A stretch of 64,000 nt of DNA from Chondrilla cf. caribensis (taxonomy: Eukaryota; Porifera; Demospongiae; Chondrillida; Chondrillidae), in NCBI GenBank assembly GCA_964020155.1, contig OZ026559.1, positions 93,501 to 157,500 on the forward strand. The letters are read 5' to 3'. A program made the position numbers and the translations under genes. How positions within the stretch are numbered: position 1 is the stretch's first letter; the number at the start of each line of letters is the position of its first letter. Of this stretch, positions 41,050 through 64,000 are shown in pieces. The notes beneath the pieces are model-generated. The model saw nothing but the letters and a program-made list of their open reading frames with translations, did not search any database and was not told the origin of the DNA.

Positions 41050-42861
41050 ATGGAGTCTTTTGGAAGTATTCGCAATGTTGCTGCTGAAATCAAAGCTGAA
41101 CTTGACAGCCTGGATAATTCTTACCCCCATGCATCGAGGTTATTGAAGGAAGGTATGGTTCAGTCTTATATGAGAATGCTGGATCCACCGCGAGTACAAA
41201 AAGTTGATTTTTTTTTACTTTTGTTCTCAGAATACGAAAAGGTGTTGAAAGAAGAAAACGAGAAATCTCAAGTCGAATCAAATGGAAATGCCAGACTGAC
41301 GCATAAAATCTACATAAACCAGTTCAACGGTTCATCTCCAAAGGTACCAATAGTCTCCAGTTGCTGTTTCTGTTGCGATTACTTGAATGTTGTCATTTCC
41401 CGCCACACATAGCACAATGTGGTAGGACGAATTCTCGGCCCGGCTGGGAGCACCATCAAGAAGATGCAACTGGAGACGCAGTGCAAGATAGCCATCCTGG
41501 GTACTGGGTCTATGAGGGACAGGACCAAGGAGGAGGAGCTGAGGATGTCCGGGGACCCCAAATACGACCACCTCAACGACAACCTTCACGTCATGATAGA
41601 AGCACAGGGGCCCTATGATGTTGCCAAGATGAAGCGTGCAGCAGGCATAGCTGAAATACAGAAGATGTTGATACCCCCAGTATGTGTGTGGGTGTGGGTG
41701 CGTACATAGGTGTATGTAATTGTGTGGGTGCCTCCCCTTTCTGTATGCGAGAGTAAAATGTATGTGTGATTATCCCTGTCTTTTTTATGTTATCAAGTGT
41801 GTATAAGTGTGTGTGTGTGTGTCCTTGTCTGTTCAATCGTATGTCTCTCCTCCACTGTGAGTGTAGGTCCCCGGATTCGATGACCCCATGGAAGCCAAAT
41901 ACAAATCGGATATGGGAGGAGACTACCGTTCTCATCACATGCATGACTCTCATAGACACCGCCCACCACCACCACCTAGATCGGGGAGAATGGATCACCC
42001 AGGGGATAGAGTGAGTTTTGTGTTGTCAGCTCTGTGTTCACAGCATGATTCACCACAGGTGTGAAGGTGGTTAGCATGGGTCATCACGGGTGTGAAGGTG
42101 GTTAGCATGGGTCATCACGGGTGTGAAGGTGGTTAGTATGGGTCATCATGGGTGTGAAGGTGGTTAGCATGGGTCATTGCGGGTGTTAAGGTGGTTAGCA
42201 TTGGTCATCACGGGTGTGAAGGTGGTTAGCATGGTTCATCACAGGTGTGTAGGTGGTTAGCATGGGTCATCACAGGTGTGTAGGTGGTTTATGATCTAGC
42301 ATGCTGAGACCACCCCATCACTGCAGTGATCTGTGCGGTTACTACTGCTGCTCATTCTCTCCAGCACAAACCGGGCTACAGTAATGGTGGAGGATACAGT
42401 GGAGGTAGTGGATACAGCAGCTTTGCAGACTATGACGGCTGGGGTATGTACACACAGTGTATGTGTTCATCCAGTATTGCAGGAAAATTTTGCATTTTTC
42501 GTGATGTGGCCTAATTGGCAAAAACCCTTACAAGCAAAAAAATCAACACACAAACCACAAAATACTTGTTTGAGTGCTATATTTTTCCGCTATACAGTAT
42601 ATATACATACGTACGTATGTGCACAGGGTTCATGTGTTAACCTCCGTGAAATGTGTACAATCATATGTAATCATCATCATTTCTTCCTTTTTGTCTATTT
42701 GTACGCATAACGTAGGTTCCAGCTCTGGAAGTAGTGGGCGTCCACCATTGAGGGACTCCTCTTATCCAAGTAGAAGTCCTAGGAGTGGTCCACCGAGAGG
42801 GCGGGGTGGCCGGGGGCGTGGTGGGCGCGTGGGAATGGGTCAACGCTACCAACCGTACTGA
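41050..42861 (+). CDS. Sam68/KHDRBS-type STAR RNA-binding protein
   Basis: KH-domain splicing regulator of the STAR family. Exons: 41050-41152, 41231-41343, 41413-41679, 41867-42010, 42365-42443, 42716-42861, giving 283 residues. An N-terminal dimerisation-type segment ([20 protein letters not shown]) precedes the maxi-KH domain: [60 protein letters not shown]. The GPAG loop replaces GPQG. The C-terminal part has PPPPPRSGR, Gly/Tyr-rich repeats and an RG-rich tail ([20 protein letters not shown]), as in Sam68. The best family is KHDRBS1-3, with QKI less likely. A GTTAGT donor lies one base after the stop (42863) and could splice to a terminal exon at 44710. Confidence 0.9.
42035..42290 (+). 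repeat. ~32-bp minisatellite, KHDRBS intron 4
   Basis: Eight units of GGTGTGAAGGTGGTTAGCAT followed by GGGTCATCACGG. Confidence 0.92.
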
Positions 42862-44068
42862 GGTTAGTCATAACTCATACGTATATGTATTGTCGGGTAC
42901 TCAAGGATGAAATATTCAACTCGATAACTTTGATACTCCAAACCACTCGAGACCACATATATATTCATTGCGTGGTAGTTTATATTGTGTGTCACATGTA
43001 ATCACATAGCTGTACAAGTTTGAAGTCTTTGTGTGATAGTTTGTCTATCACAGGCCATTTGACATGTGTACTCTGTTGAACATGTAATGTGTTATTTTGG
43101 AAATGCAACTCTTAAACTAATAACAGGTAATATGTGGTCGTGGCAACCATTAGATTGGCACAAGTAGAATCTACATTTTGAATTTCGAACGATATTTCTC
43201 AAGTGTTTAATGACTGTTACCATGACTACCGTTCACTACCCCTAGGAGCATGTCAAAGAATGTGAGTTGAGGAGCACTTTATACTTGAATAGTGACCACA
43301 TGACTATCATGTGACATGACAAACCTTACTCGTAACTATTTTAGTTTCCTGCATTAGCTTAGTCACTTCAAATGATGTTTCCAATGGAAACGATTATAAT
43401 TTGAAATATTACTTGACTACTACATATGATTGGAAATGATGATGAGAAACAAGTGACAACTCTGTGATTGTTGAACAGACCACTGCACACGTGCTGAATG
43501 ACCAACTGTGTGTGTGTGTCCTTATGTGAAGACACCACCCAGTGGACAGTACTACTGAGGTGTGATACAAATGTATAACAAATGGTGATCTTAAGTGCAA
43601 CGAGTGAAGTTCGTCTTGAAAGTGGCTATCCCCCACATTAAACTCATCTTTGAACTACCCTATGTCATGGAAGGAACTGACTATTTGGCCCAGTTGATAT
43701 CATTTTCCCCCATCAATTCAGATAATAGAGAATTTTTGATGCTCTCAAATATGAACAGTACTTTCGGTGTAGCTGGTGGCAGAGTACCAGTAACACTAAT
43801 GATTATACAATCACCTTGGAAACCGTGATTATAAACCACTTAGGTATGTATTATGCATATCCAGAGTAACATAACAAACCTGGTTTATTCGACCAGAGGA
43901 TTTCATTGGATTTATAAGTGAAAATAAAATAGTTGTTGAGTGCAAAGAAGTGGATCGGTGATAGGAATAGATATAATAAGGTAATACTGAATAATATGAA
44001 CGCATTGTAGCCTATAATCACACAGCTCACAGATAAACACACTTACACTTAAGTGAATTTAATATTGA

Positions 44069-44212
44069 GTGGGATCTCTCTATTAAGGACACTTTGGTAC
44101 CTCCAAATTATGTCCTTATTACAGAGGTTTCCTCAATTCAGAGGTCATTCCATACACTACACTACCACACCAGGACATGGAATGTGTCCTTAATATAGAG
44201 TTCCCCTGTAAA
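44069..44212. mobile_element. MITE with GGACAC-type inverted ends
   Basis: Left end GGGATCTCTCTATTAAGGAC; right end, reverse-complemented, GGGGAACTCTATATTAAGGA. Related to the element at 45104. Confidence 0.65.
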
Positions 44213-45103
44213 GGAAAATGAATTTGTTGATAAACTAACACAACTCACAAGTACCACCAGTTTTTGACTGGCTAGTTCGTGTGAAGGCGTGCAATCTTTC
44301 TCCTCACTGTACTGTAAATACCAACAAGCAAAAAATAAATATGCTTGTTTACTCATGTAAGAACAATTGTTTGCTATTAAATTTGGAAGAACATTCAGAA
44401 AATTATCCCCAAAAAAGGAAAAAAGAAACTGAATTTGATTCAAATATTAAATGGAATGTGAAGGTAACGTTGCCACTGAAGTACGTAAACAGTCTCAATC
44501 ATTATTTTCTTTGTGTGGATGAACTTTGTTTCATTTTCAAGTAAATGTGACGCCGTTTAGTACTTGTGAACTGATTGTATCGTGTGTTTGAAGTCAGCTT
44601 CTTGATAGTGGTGAATTGAGCTTTTCCAGTGTCGTCACTGATCAATTTGATTGGTTTGTGCTGTTCGATACTGGAATCTCATCATGTGATCTTGCCATTC
44701 GTTTCACAGGACCTCTGGAAGGTGATCAGTCACCGAACCCGGTACCAAGCAGTGCATGCCACGGGAGTGGATGATGACAACCACTACTAGAGGCATCAAG
44801 CAGCCATTTTTGTTTGTCATCTGTTACCATGGAGACAACACACTGTGGTTTGTGTCACAGCTTGTGTATGTCACATTTTTACAAGTGTTGGTGTGTTGTT
44901 AATCTGTACTGACCCTCGCGCACATTTGCTCACTCAGAGACACATCCATTATGCAGACTTCTAATGTACGTAGTTACACTGTTCATAGTCAATGGACTAA
45001 ATTATGTATTTTGAATCTCTTTCATCCGTTACAATAAATACAGCAGGTACTTGGATACCACAACTGTAGCTGTGTGTACTATTGATTAAACTGTGTGGTA
45101 ACC

Positions 45104-45292
45104 AGTGGAACCTCTATTAAAGGACACTGAACAATAGAATTTACCTCTCTACAAAGGACACTCTCAGAGAGACCAGAAATGGACTTTCTCGCAGTGCTAA
45201 TACATTTCCACCTCTTAAGAATGAACAACCTCTCTACATTGGATTGAATGGCTGGTTCTGATGTGTCCTTCTGAGGAGACCCCACCCTAGTG
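45104..45292. mobile_element. Second MITE of the same family
   Basis: Starts CAGTGGAACCTCTATTAAAG-GACAC. The right side has GTGTCCTTCTGAGGAGACCC..CTAGTG, a degraded inverted copy. The CAGTG terminus suggests a pogo-like origin. Confidence 0.55.
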
Positions 45293-45620
45293 TCTTTGCA
45301 ATTCATGGTAATATGGGGTATCCAGCTGCTGTGGTACCCTCCTCGTTGTCACAGTGATGAATAAAGCTAATGTAAACTGCAGCTTCCGTCTGCTGTCCTA
45401 CCGTCGACAGAACCCCCACTAGCTTGTTGGAGCAATGGTGATGTTAAGAAATAACTGAATTTTGAGATAGTCGGCCGCCGGTCGTTGGGCGAGAATTGTG
45501 AGGCCACGCCTCCTGGTGATCACGAGGGCTTCCCCTCGTCTCGGACGTGCTATAACGAGCTGTTGGGTGTGTGCCGTTAGGTTTGTCAGCGTTTGTGGAG
45601 CAGAAGAGCGGTACAGGACG

Positions 45621-47242
45621 ATGGTGAGGAACTGAGATGGCTCGGTATTGTGAGCTACTCTATTTTAGCCAGATATGTGTATATTTGATGTAGCTACAAA
45701 GTTTGACTGCGTTTTGCGCGGTGAAATTTAGCCAAATAGCTTAGTGTACGAAATAGTCCTTTTGTCTGTCACTGGTACTTCGCCGCCTCATCTTTAATGC
45801 CGTATAGACGGGTGTATGTGTGTGCGATATAACAGTAGTTGTAAGTAAAGGATAGTAGCGTCGTGTACAGTCGCGGTCGATACCACTGACTGCTCCGCGT
45901 CCTTCGATACCCCAACCCGCGAGTCCTACACCCGAGTCATCGACCTGTCGGTTAGACGATGACCTGTGGACTTGGTGGCGTGCTAGTCGCGCAGAGCCAA
46001 GGAATATGGGCAAGGACGTATGTTCGGCTCCACCAGACGGTCTTGATGTTGTTGGGGGTTTGACAAGGTGTATTGTGTTGATGGAGAGTTCGCCTGTGAT
46101 GGTTTGACCATAGACTGATCAGATCATGATACAGCATGTACACACATAAGCCCAGATCGTCAGCGGTCCAGGTTAAGCAGTCCTACCAGCTAGTACCGTA
46201 TGGTTGATGTCATACGAAAAGTGGTCCCCGCCTAGAGTGGTCCCCCGGACTTTTTTGGCACCATATTTGGTCTCCCTGGGACTCAATATGCCATCAAAAA
46301 TGGTTAGGGTTAGGCACAAGCGGACCATTCAGGATGTCGGAAACCTGTCCGCACGGACTGGTTTTGCCACTATTTATGGTCCCCGGGGACTGTTTTTGGC
46401 ATCGGACCATATTTTTCATGACAGTTGATGTGTGTCATTTTGTTGGTGTCTGTAGCTTGTGAAGTATGTCCCAGCTAATCTCGTAAATATGTGACATGTT
46501 CCAAGAATGCCTCTGATCTCTCCTACAGACAAGCGGAGGCTTCACTTTGGTGGACTTCAGTCGTCCTACGAGAGACACGCCCCTTTCACACCCACCCACT
46601 GAGCCCTTGTTGTGTAAGGAGGTTAGTATTGAGGGAATTGTCCGACAGTTCACAGTCATCTCTCAGTTTCAATGCTGGAATCGTCCATGTGACCACTAGG
46701 AATATCCATAAATTCACCACAATTAATGGGGTCCAATCAGTGTGTTTGGTACGTCGATAATTCCAATCCTCAGCACACACGTGTCCAAAATTGAAGGAGA
46801 GGGATTGGTGAGCCAATGAAGGTTCAAACCACATCATTTAAACTGGTCATTCCTTGGATAGATCAGGTCATGCATTGATGGGTTATGATAGTTGGGATAT
46901 CACCAGTGGTGCAGTCTCTCGGGAGTAGTAGACTGGTAAGGTCCCTGTGGCTGTTGTGGCAATATCGCCCACGCACACACCTTCGCTAATTGCTTGTAGT
47001 TGGTTGTACCGAACATACTTGTTGAGCCTTAGTTTTATGTGGTACTTGGTCAGGTGATGTAGTGCTGTAATCACCAGGTGATGTGGTAGTGTTGTCATGA
47101 TTACCTGATACATGATTTGTATTGTTTTCAGTGTAGGGAGAAAGATCTGGTGTACTTTGACCCCTACTGTGATGGCTGTCAAGAGATTTTGTTGAGGTGT
47201 GTGTCTGTGTGTGTGTGACTGGGACCAGTGCAATACTTGTGT

Positions 47243-47285
<43 letters not shown>

Positions 47286-47502
47286 TGTTGAACTAAACTT
47301 TCTTGTTGTTAGTCCGGACACCACAATACCACAGATATTTGCTGTCATGAGACAGTGGGTCCCTCAGATACAGCAAAACATATCTTCTTTGACTCGTGAG
47401 GTACTACGTCGTGGAGCTCATGTCAATGATAAGGACGGACTATCAGACCTCAGTCTGCTCCACTATGCTGTCAAGTCTGGGGCAGGTCAGTTCTGTGCGT
47501 GT

Positions 47503-47536
<34 letters not shown>

Positions 47537-47570
47537 GTGTGTGTGTGTTGTGTGTGTGTGTGTGTGTGTG

Positions 47571-47630
<60 letters not shown>

Positions 47631-49884
47631 ACATTTCCATTCATGCCTGTGAAAATGACCAAGTGTGTGTACATACGTATTACATATTATGTGTGTGTAT
47701 ACTTTAGCTGTCTTCTGTGTATACTCACAGGTTGTTTTGATCAATGAAGTATGCATTCATGCCCATTAATAGCTCATAGTATCTTGTTTGACAGAGAATC
47801 CATACAACTAGATGTAGCGTGAAGCCGTATAGGCACAGGAAGTGGTAGTATTCTCTAGATAATTCCTCCATTAAGTTGTGGTAATGGAATAAAGATTGGG
47901 TTTAACCGTAACAATGATCAAGTAACTTCGATAATCTGATGTTGTTTGGTCTACTAATGGGATTAGTGCACTTGTCCGTTTGTGAGCTTAACAGAGCATT
48001 ATGAGGGACTTCACGCATGCATGCAGACCATCACACCTGCATGCAGACCATCACACATGCATGGTTGTGAGTGGATTACTCCACCATTCGTTTCCAACAT
48101 CTGAATTAGGACCACCTCAATCAGAATTGGTTTCACTTGTGGGGTTCTACTGTACTCCTAAAACCTATTATTGTGAAGGAGCCTTTCTCCTGGTTGTATT
48201 CCATACCTTGTTCGGTGTGTGCTCGGTGCTGACGACCCTGTGTTTCCACACTCTAGATGGTGTGGGGAGGGGAACACAGGCCTCCAGTGTGGTCCAGATG
48301 TTGGTGAACAAAGGAGCCGACTGCCGACTGAGGTGTCACTGGACAGACATGAACTCTCTGCATTATGCAGCCTTCTTCAATGTTGAGTCTGCCGTGGACA
48401 CTCTGCTGGATGTGGCACCGGGTGAGGACTTTTGTTACCATGGTTACCATGTGTATATCATTGTTGTGATATTCAATGTGATGGGTCATCTTGGTCTTGC
48501 CTTACCTCCAATTCTTGGTTGATCTTCTAGACCTCGTAAACACCAAATCCTCGTCATTCAACAATGGAACAGCTCTTCACATTGCTGCTCTCAACATGAG
48601 CAAAGAGACTCTCAAAGCATTGGTCAGTATCCATCGACATACGTACGTATGTAACATGCATACGTGTTGAGAGCTGTACAACTCACACTGTACAACTCAC
48701 ATTGTACACCTCAGAATGTACAACTCACACTGTATGACTCACACTGTACAACTCGTACTCTCTTCAGCTATCGAGAGGGGCAGATCCCACAATTGCTGAC
48801 AACTTGGGGAAAATCCCTGTTGATTATATACCTGATGCTCCAGAAAACAGCGTGTCCTACTCGGTTGCCATGGAAATGAAGAGCACATTGGAAGATGCTC
48901 TTGCCAGACCCATCCCACCTAACTCCTCCCCCTCAAAGACACACCCACTCTCGCACACCCCATCACTACACATCACTTTCACAAGTGAACATATCAATAA
49001 CAAACAAGACAACAAAGTTGTTGACAAAGGTGAGACCTGTTGTTGTTCTGTTGGTGTGTTTTTATTACACATTGTGCGTGTGCTTAGGTGGCTTCACCCC
49101 GTTGTCCCCTAACGCTCCTGTAATGAGTGGTGAAGAGTTGTCTCGGGTTCAAACTTCCACTTCAAAATCGAATTCGAAATTGAAACCCAGAAGTGCTTCA
49201 TCGCCAAAATTGAGCAATTTCAATCATGTCGTCAAGACTACACGTCAGCTTGTATCTGGAGACAGACTAAACGTGAGTTGTGGCTCGCTCAGCTGTAACG
49301 AACTGGGTGGAGCATCAGGGTTAACATGCACTGGATTGAGCATCAGGGTTAACATGCACTGGATTGAGCATCAGGGTTAACATGCACTGGGTGGAGCATC
49401 AGGGTTAACATGTACTGGGTGGAGCATCAGGGTTAACATGCACTGGATTGAGCATCAGGGTTAACATGCACTGGGTGGAGCATCAGGGTTAACATGCACT
49501 GGGTTGGGCATCAGGGTTAACATGTACTGGGTTGAGCATCAGGGTTAACATGTACTGGGTTGAGCATCAGGGTTAACATGCACTCATGCACACGTCTACA
49601 GGTTGGAGATCGTGTGATTGTTGGAGGACAGAAAAGTGGAATCATTCAGTATTCTGGACCGACCAAGTTTGCTACTGGGTGTGTGTGTGGATGTACATAT
49701 GTATGTGTGGGTCTGTGTACATATGTGTATGTATGTGCATGTGTGTGTGTGTGTGTGTGTGTTGCTGCGTGTGTGTGTGTTGCTTTGTGTCTGTGTGTGT
49801 GTGACTGGGACTGGTGCAATACTTGTGTGTGTGTGTGTGTGTTGCTTTGTGTCTGTGTGTGTGTGACTGGGACTGGTGCAATAC

Positions 49885-49945
<61 letters not shown>

Positions 49946-50899
49946 GGCTCCAGCCAGAGTCTTTGTCTGTTTGCTGACCACACCTTTTACCCCGCCCACA
50001 GTTGGTGGTTTGGAGTTGAGTTGGACGAAGCTCAAGGTAAAAATGATGGCTCTGTCAATGGAGAAAGGTACTTCACTTGTGCCAGTAACCATGGTGTGTT
50101 TGCCCCGCCCACCAAAGTGAAGAGGTAAACTGTGCTCACTGACAGACTGTGTCATGTGATGTCATGTCACGGTTGATTGATAGATTGTCTGAAAATGGCT
50201 TCCTTGATGTTGACGGGATGGCCACTCCCTCTGGCTTGTCAACACCGAATTCCGAAGTGTCAACACCTTCAAGCTCAAGACTACCTACTCTTTCAAAGAG
50301 AAGATTAATAGAGTTTGTATAATATATGTGAATGATGTCATTGTCATGTGATTTCATGTGACCTTATGACCTATCACAGACAATCCAGTGGGAGTGGTAG
50401 AAAGTCTCTCAACAAATCATTGTCAACTTCTTCAGTTTCATCTCCAAAAGAACAGCTGAAGCTGAAAGTGGTGAGCTTTGGACTAATTCACGTTGGTTGC
50501 TATGACGTAGTTGCTATGTCATCATTATGGTGCCATTCTGAAGGGTATGAATGTTTTTGTTCATGGTACCATGGCAACAGTGAGGTATATCGGCAAGACA
50601 GACTTTGCGGATGGTATGTGGCTGGGGGTGGAGTTCAGATCATCTGTTGGGCGTCACAATGGGACGGTGAAGGGAAAAACATATTTTTCATGGTGAGAGG
50701 ACGACCATGCTCATTTCTGATGTTACAATTAAGTCTATAATACTCCTGCAATATTTCCTCTTGGTGTAATAATTGATTTTAATTACTTCTGTTGTCAAAA
50801 ACTCTTTTTCTCTTCTCCAGTAAACATAACCATGGGTTGTTCATTAAACCAAATAAGGCAACTTTCAGAGGAATTAGTTGTTCAAATCTGATCAGTTAA
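45621..50899 (+). CDS. CLIP3/CLIP4-like ankyrin and CAP-Gly protein
   Basis: Microtubule- and membrane-trafficking adaptor. Exons: 45621-45623, 46529-46621, 47132-47196, 47313-47485, 48257-48421, 48531-48622, 48768-49029, 49088-49272, 49602-49678, 50002-50124, 50380-50470, 50511-50692, 50821-50899, giving 529 residues. The start codon is the last codon of exon 1 (ATG then GTGAGG). An N-terminal conserved segment (FDPYCDGCQEILLSPDTTIP) leads into three ankyrin repeats (DGLSDLSLLHYAVKSGA; WTDMNSLHYAAFFNVESAV; NNGTALHIAALNMSKETLKA), then CAP-Gly 1 (GDRVIVGGQKSGIIQYSGPT; ELDEAQGKNDGSV) and CAP-Gly 2 (VFVHGTMATVRYIGKTDFAD; SSVGRHNGTVKGKTYFSC). With two CAP-Gly domains it resembles CLIP3 (547 residues) more than CLIP4. 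CAP-Gly 2 has GRHNG in place of GKNDG. Two donors (47197, 49679) lie in TG tracts. Confidence 0.9.
47197..47300 (+). repeat. (TG)n tract starting at a CLIP donor
   Basis: Exon ending TTGTTGAG is followed by GTGTGTGTCTGTGTG and, after a short unique piece, a second TG tract. A further TG tract fills 47495-47628 in the next intron. Confidence 0.93.
49290..49592 (+). repeat. ~29-bp minisatellite, CLIP intron 8
   Basis: Ten units of GAGCATCAGGGTTAACATGC followed by ACTGGGTTG or ACTGGATT, reaching the acceptor of the first CAP-Gly exon. Confidence 0.93.
49679..49937 (+). repeat. (TG)n with duplicated block, CLIP intron 9
   Basis: The donor GTGTGTGTGTGG begins a TG-rich intron in which the block TGACTGGGACTGGTGCAATA occurs twice (49802 and 49865), and a related copy occurs in intron 3 at 47217. 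Confidence 0.9.
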
Positions 50900-51813
50900 T
50901 TTGATGTATCCATAATTACGCATATATACAAGTACAAATTTTTAATACTGACCACTGGTATGTATGTAAATTTATGACTGGCAAACCTTATTTATTGGTA
51001 TTTTTGTAAACAGGTAAAGTTGTGTGTGTCGTGTTGTGCAAAGCATGTGTGCAACACTTGTGCATGAAGTAACAGACATTTTAACCACAAGTTATGTATG
51101 TACACCCAACACTGGGGTCTTTATGGATTATATTGAACACCTCAACATCTTGTAATATCAACTATTAGGATACGGTCGACTAGATTCAACTGTGTGTGGA
51201 TGGTATGCATGTGTGCAACACTTGTGCATGAAGTAACAGACATTTTAACCACAAGTTATGTATGTATCAACACTGGAGTATTTATGGATTACGTTGAACA
51301 CCTCAACATCTTGTAATATCAACTATTGGCCATGGGATACGGTCGACTAGATTCAACTGTGTGTGTGGGTGGTATGCATGTGTGCAGTTCAATTATTCAT
51401 GAGACTCAGAGTAATTAACATAGGAATAACACCACTAATCACATACATCCCATTGTTCCCCATATACATATTATTATGTACAATATCAGTGGGAGGACGA
51501 TACATACCAGAAGCCGGGTGAATCCCATTGAGGCATTGTTGGTCAATTGTGTGTACAAGTGCACGACAGAGAGAGTCTACTTCTGTGTCCACAAGGTTCA
51601 ACCTTGAGGGGACTGGCACCCTATTCCCGTTACCATGACGCTATGAGACAGAGCAGGAGCACAGTTGAGTACAAGATTTACCGAACATGTGGTGTTGTGT
51701 ACTGGACGTACAACCAATGGTCACAGGAGATTGCAATGTGGGTCAATTGTAAGGAAAAGTACAAAAACAGTGGATGTCCAATAATAAAAATATGTTCAAG
51801 TTCTCAGTCACTA
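50900..51813. other. Tail-to-tail gap CLIP / MIB1
   Basis: No coding exon seen. 51030-51390 is a tandem duplication of about 164 bp (TGCATGAAGTAACAGACATT at 51061 and 51225), with the start of a third copy. Confidence 0.65.
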
Positions 51814-60104
<8,291 letters not shown>

Positions 60105-60388
60105 CAAAAGAGTTCGACGAACCGGCAAAAGCTCCCGCCGAGATCGCCGAGACAGAGGAACTAGAGTTACACGGTATAGATCACATGCACGTCACGCGCC
60201 CCTTAACCGCCGATAAACCCACGTGATCAAATCATCTCAGATATCCAAAGAATGTGTACAACACATATATTACACCATACACGGTCTAAAATAAAACACA
60301 CCACAATAAACCGCAATCAACTCATGCTTTTAAGAGTAAGAGAACCACGTTTCTTAGAAAAGTAGGCATAAATACAAAATTCAGTCTG

Positions 60389-63915
<3,527 letters not shown>

Positions 63916-64000
63916 CTACCAGAGGAGGGAGGGAGAAAGTGAATACATCGCATGAATGAAAAGAACTCAGTATACACAGATACACACATGTATATACACA

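Larger units (their letters stand above)
42863..45620. other. Interval between KHDRBS and CLIP genes; possible KHDRBS 3' UTR intron and exon
   Basis: No clear independent gene. At 44710 an acceptor (TTTCACAG) opens an exon-like stretch, with AATAAA at about 45033, consistent with a KHDRBS 3' untranslated exon. The interval also holds two MITE-like elements (44069-44212 and 45104-45292). Confidence 0.5.

Noticed and set aside
46204..46430. 74-codon frame with repeated GGTCCC(C/G)GGAC blocks
   Set aside because: It lies in CLIP intron 1, is built on short imperfect repeats and shows no family resemblance; probably a non-coding repeat.
48001..48250. Start of a separate gene before the second CLIP ankyrin exon
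   Set aside because: The open frame upstream of 48257 is intron sequence; the acceptor at 48256 and phase fit the CLIP gene.

Overview
This window looks like a compact, intron-rich animal nuclear genome. Nineteen protein genes were rebuilt exon by exon from splice sites, reading phase and family resemblance. Almost all are orthologues of conserved animal genes: PDE10, USP14, IFT52, ODC, EIF3I, COPS5/CSN5, TMEM65, BPNT2, CFAP95, syntenin, MRPL13, UGDH, a Sam68-type KH protein, a CLIP3/4-type CAP-Gly protein, MIB1 and FAK. FAK, MIB1 and syntenin point to Metazoa. Short introns, tight spacing and abundant divergent pairs would fit a sponge or another early-branching invertebrate, but the sequence alone does not fix the phylum.

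Layout, left to right: PDE10 (-, 3' part cut off by the left edge), USP14 (+), an intronless calmodulin-like gene (+), IFT52 (+), ODC (-), EIF3I (+), a repeat-rich gap (17.2-19.8 kb), COPS5 (-), TMEM65 (+), BPNT2 (-), CFAP95 (+), an intronless membrane-anchored glycosyltransferase-like gene (-), syntenin (+), a small unrecognised membrane protein with a LIR-like tail (+), MRPL13 (+), UGDH (-), KHDRBS-like (+), a 2.7 kb gap, CLIP3/4-like (+), MIB1 (-) and FAK (-, 5' part cut off by the right edge). Six pairs are head to head, with as little as 96 bp between start codons (UGDH/KHDRBS), so shared promoters are likely. The genes are housekeeping or signalling genes and not one pathway. Many of their human counterparts (BPNT2, SDCBP, COPS5, MRPL13, TMEM65, KHDRBS3, PTK2) lie, from memory, on human chromosome 8q, which suggests a preserved ancestral linkage block.

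The non-coding part is unusual. Nearly every longer intron carries a tandem repeat, mostly TG/CA microsatellites or minisatellites with 9-113 bp units. In many genes on both strands the 5' splice site is itself the first GT of a sense-strand (TG)n tract. Two minisatellite units recur at unlinked places in the window (a 59-bp unit at three loci, a 113-bp unit at two). There is also a tRNA-derived SINE family, several MITE-like inverted-repeat elements and near-perfect palindromes, one of them across the BPNT2 start codon. Many long open frames in the repeats (for example 5.3-6.5 kb) are repeat artefacts and are not annotated as genes. No rRNA gene, functional tRNA gene, CRISPR array or viral gene was seen.
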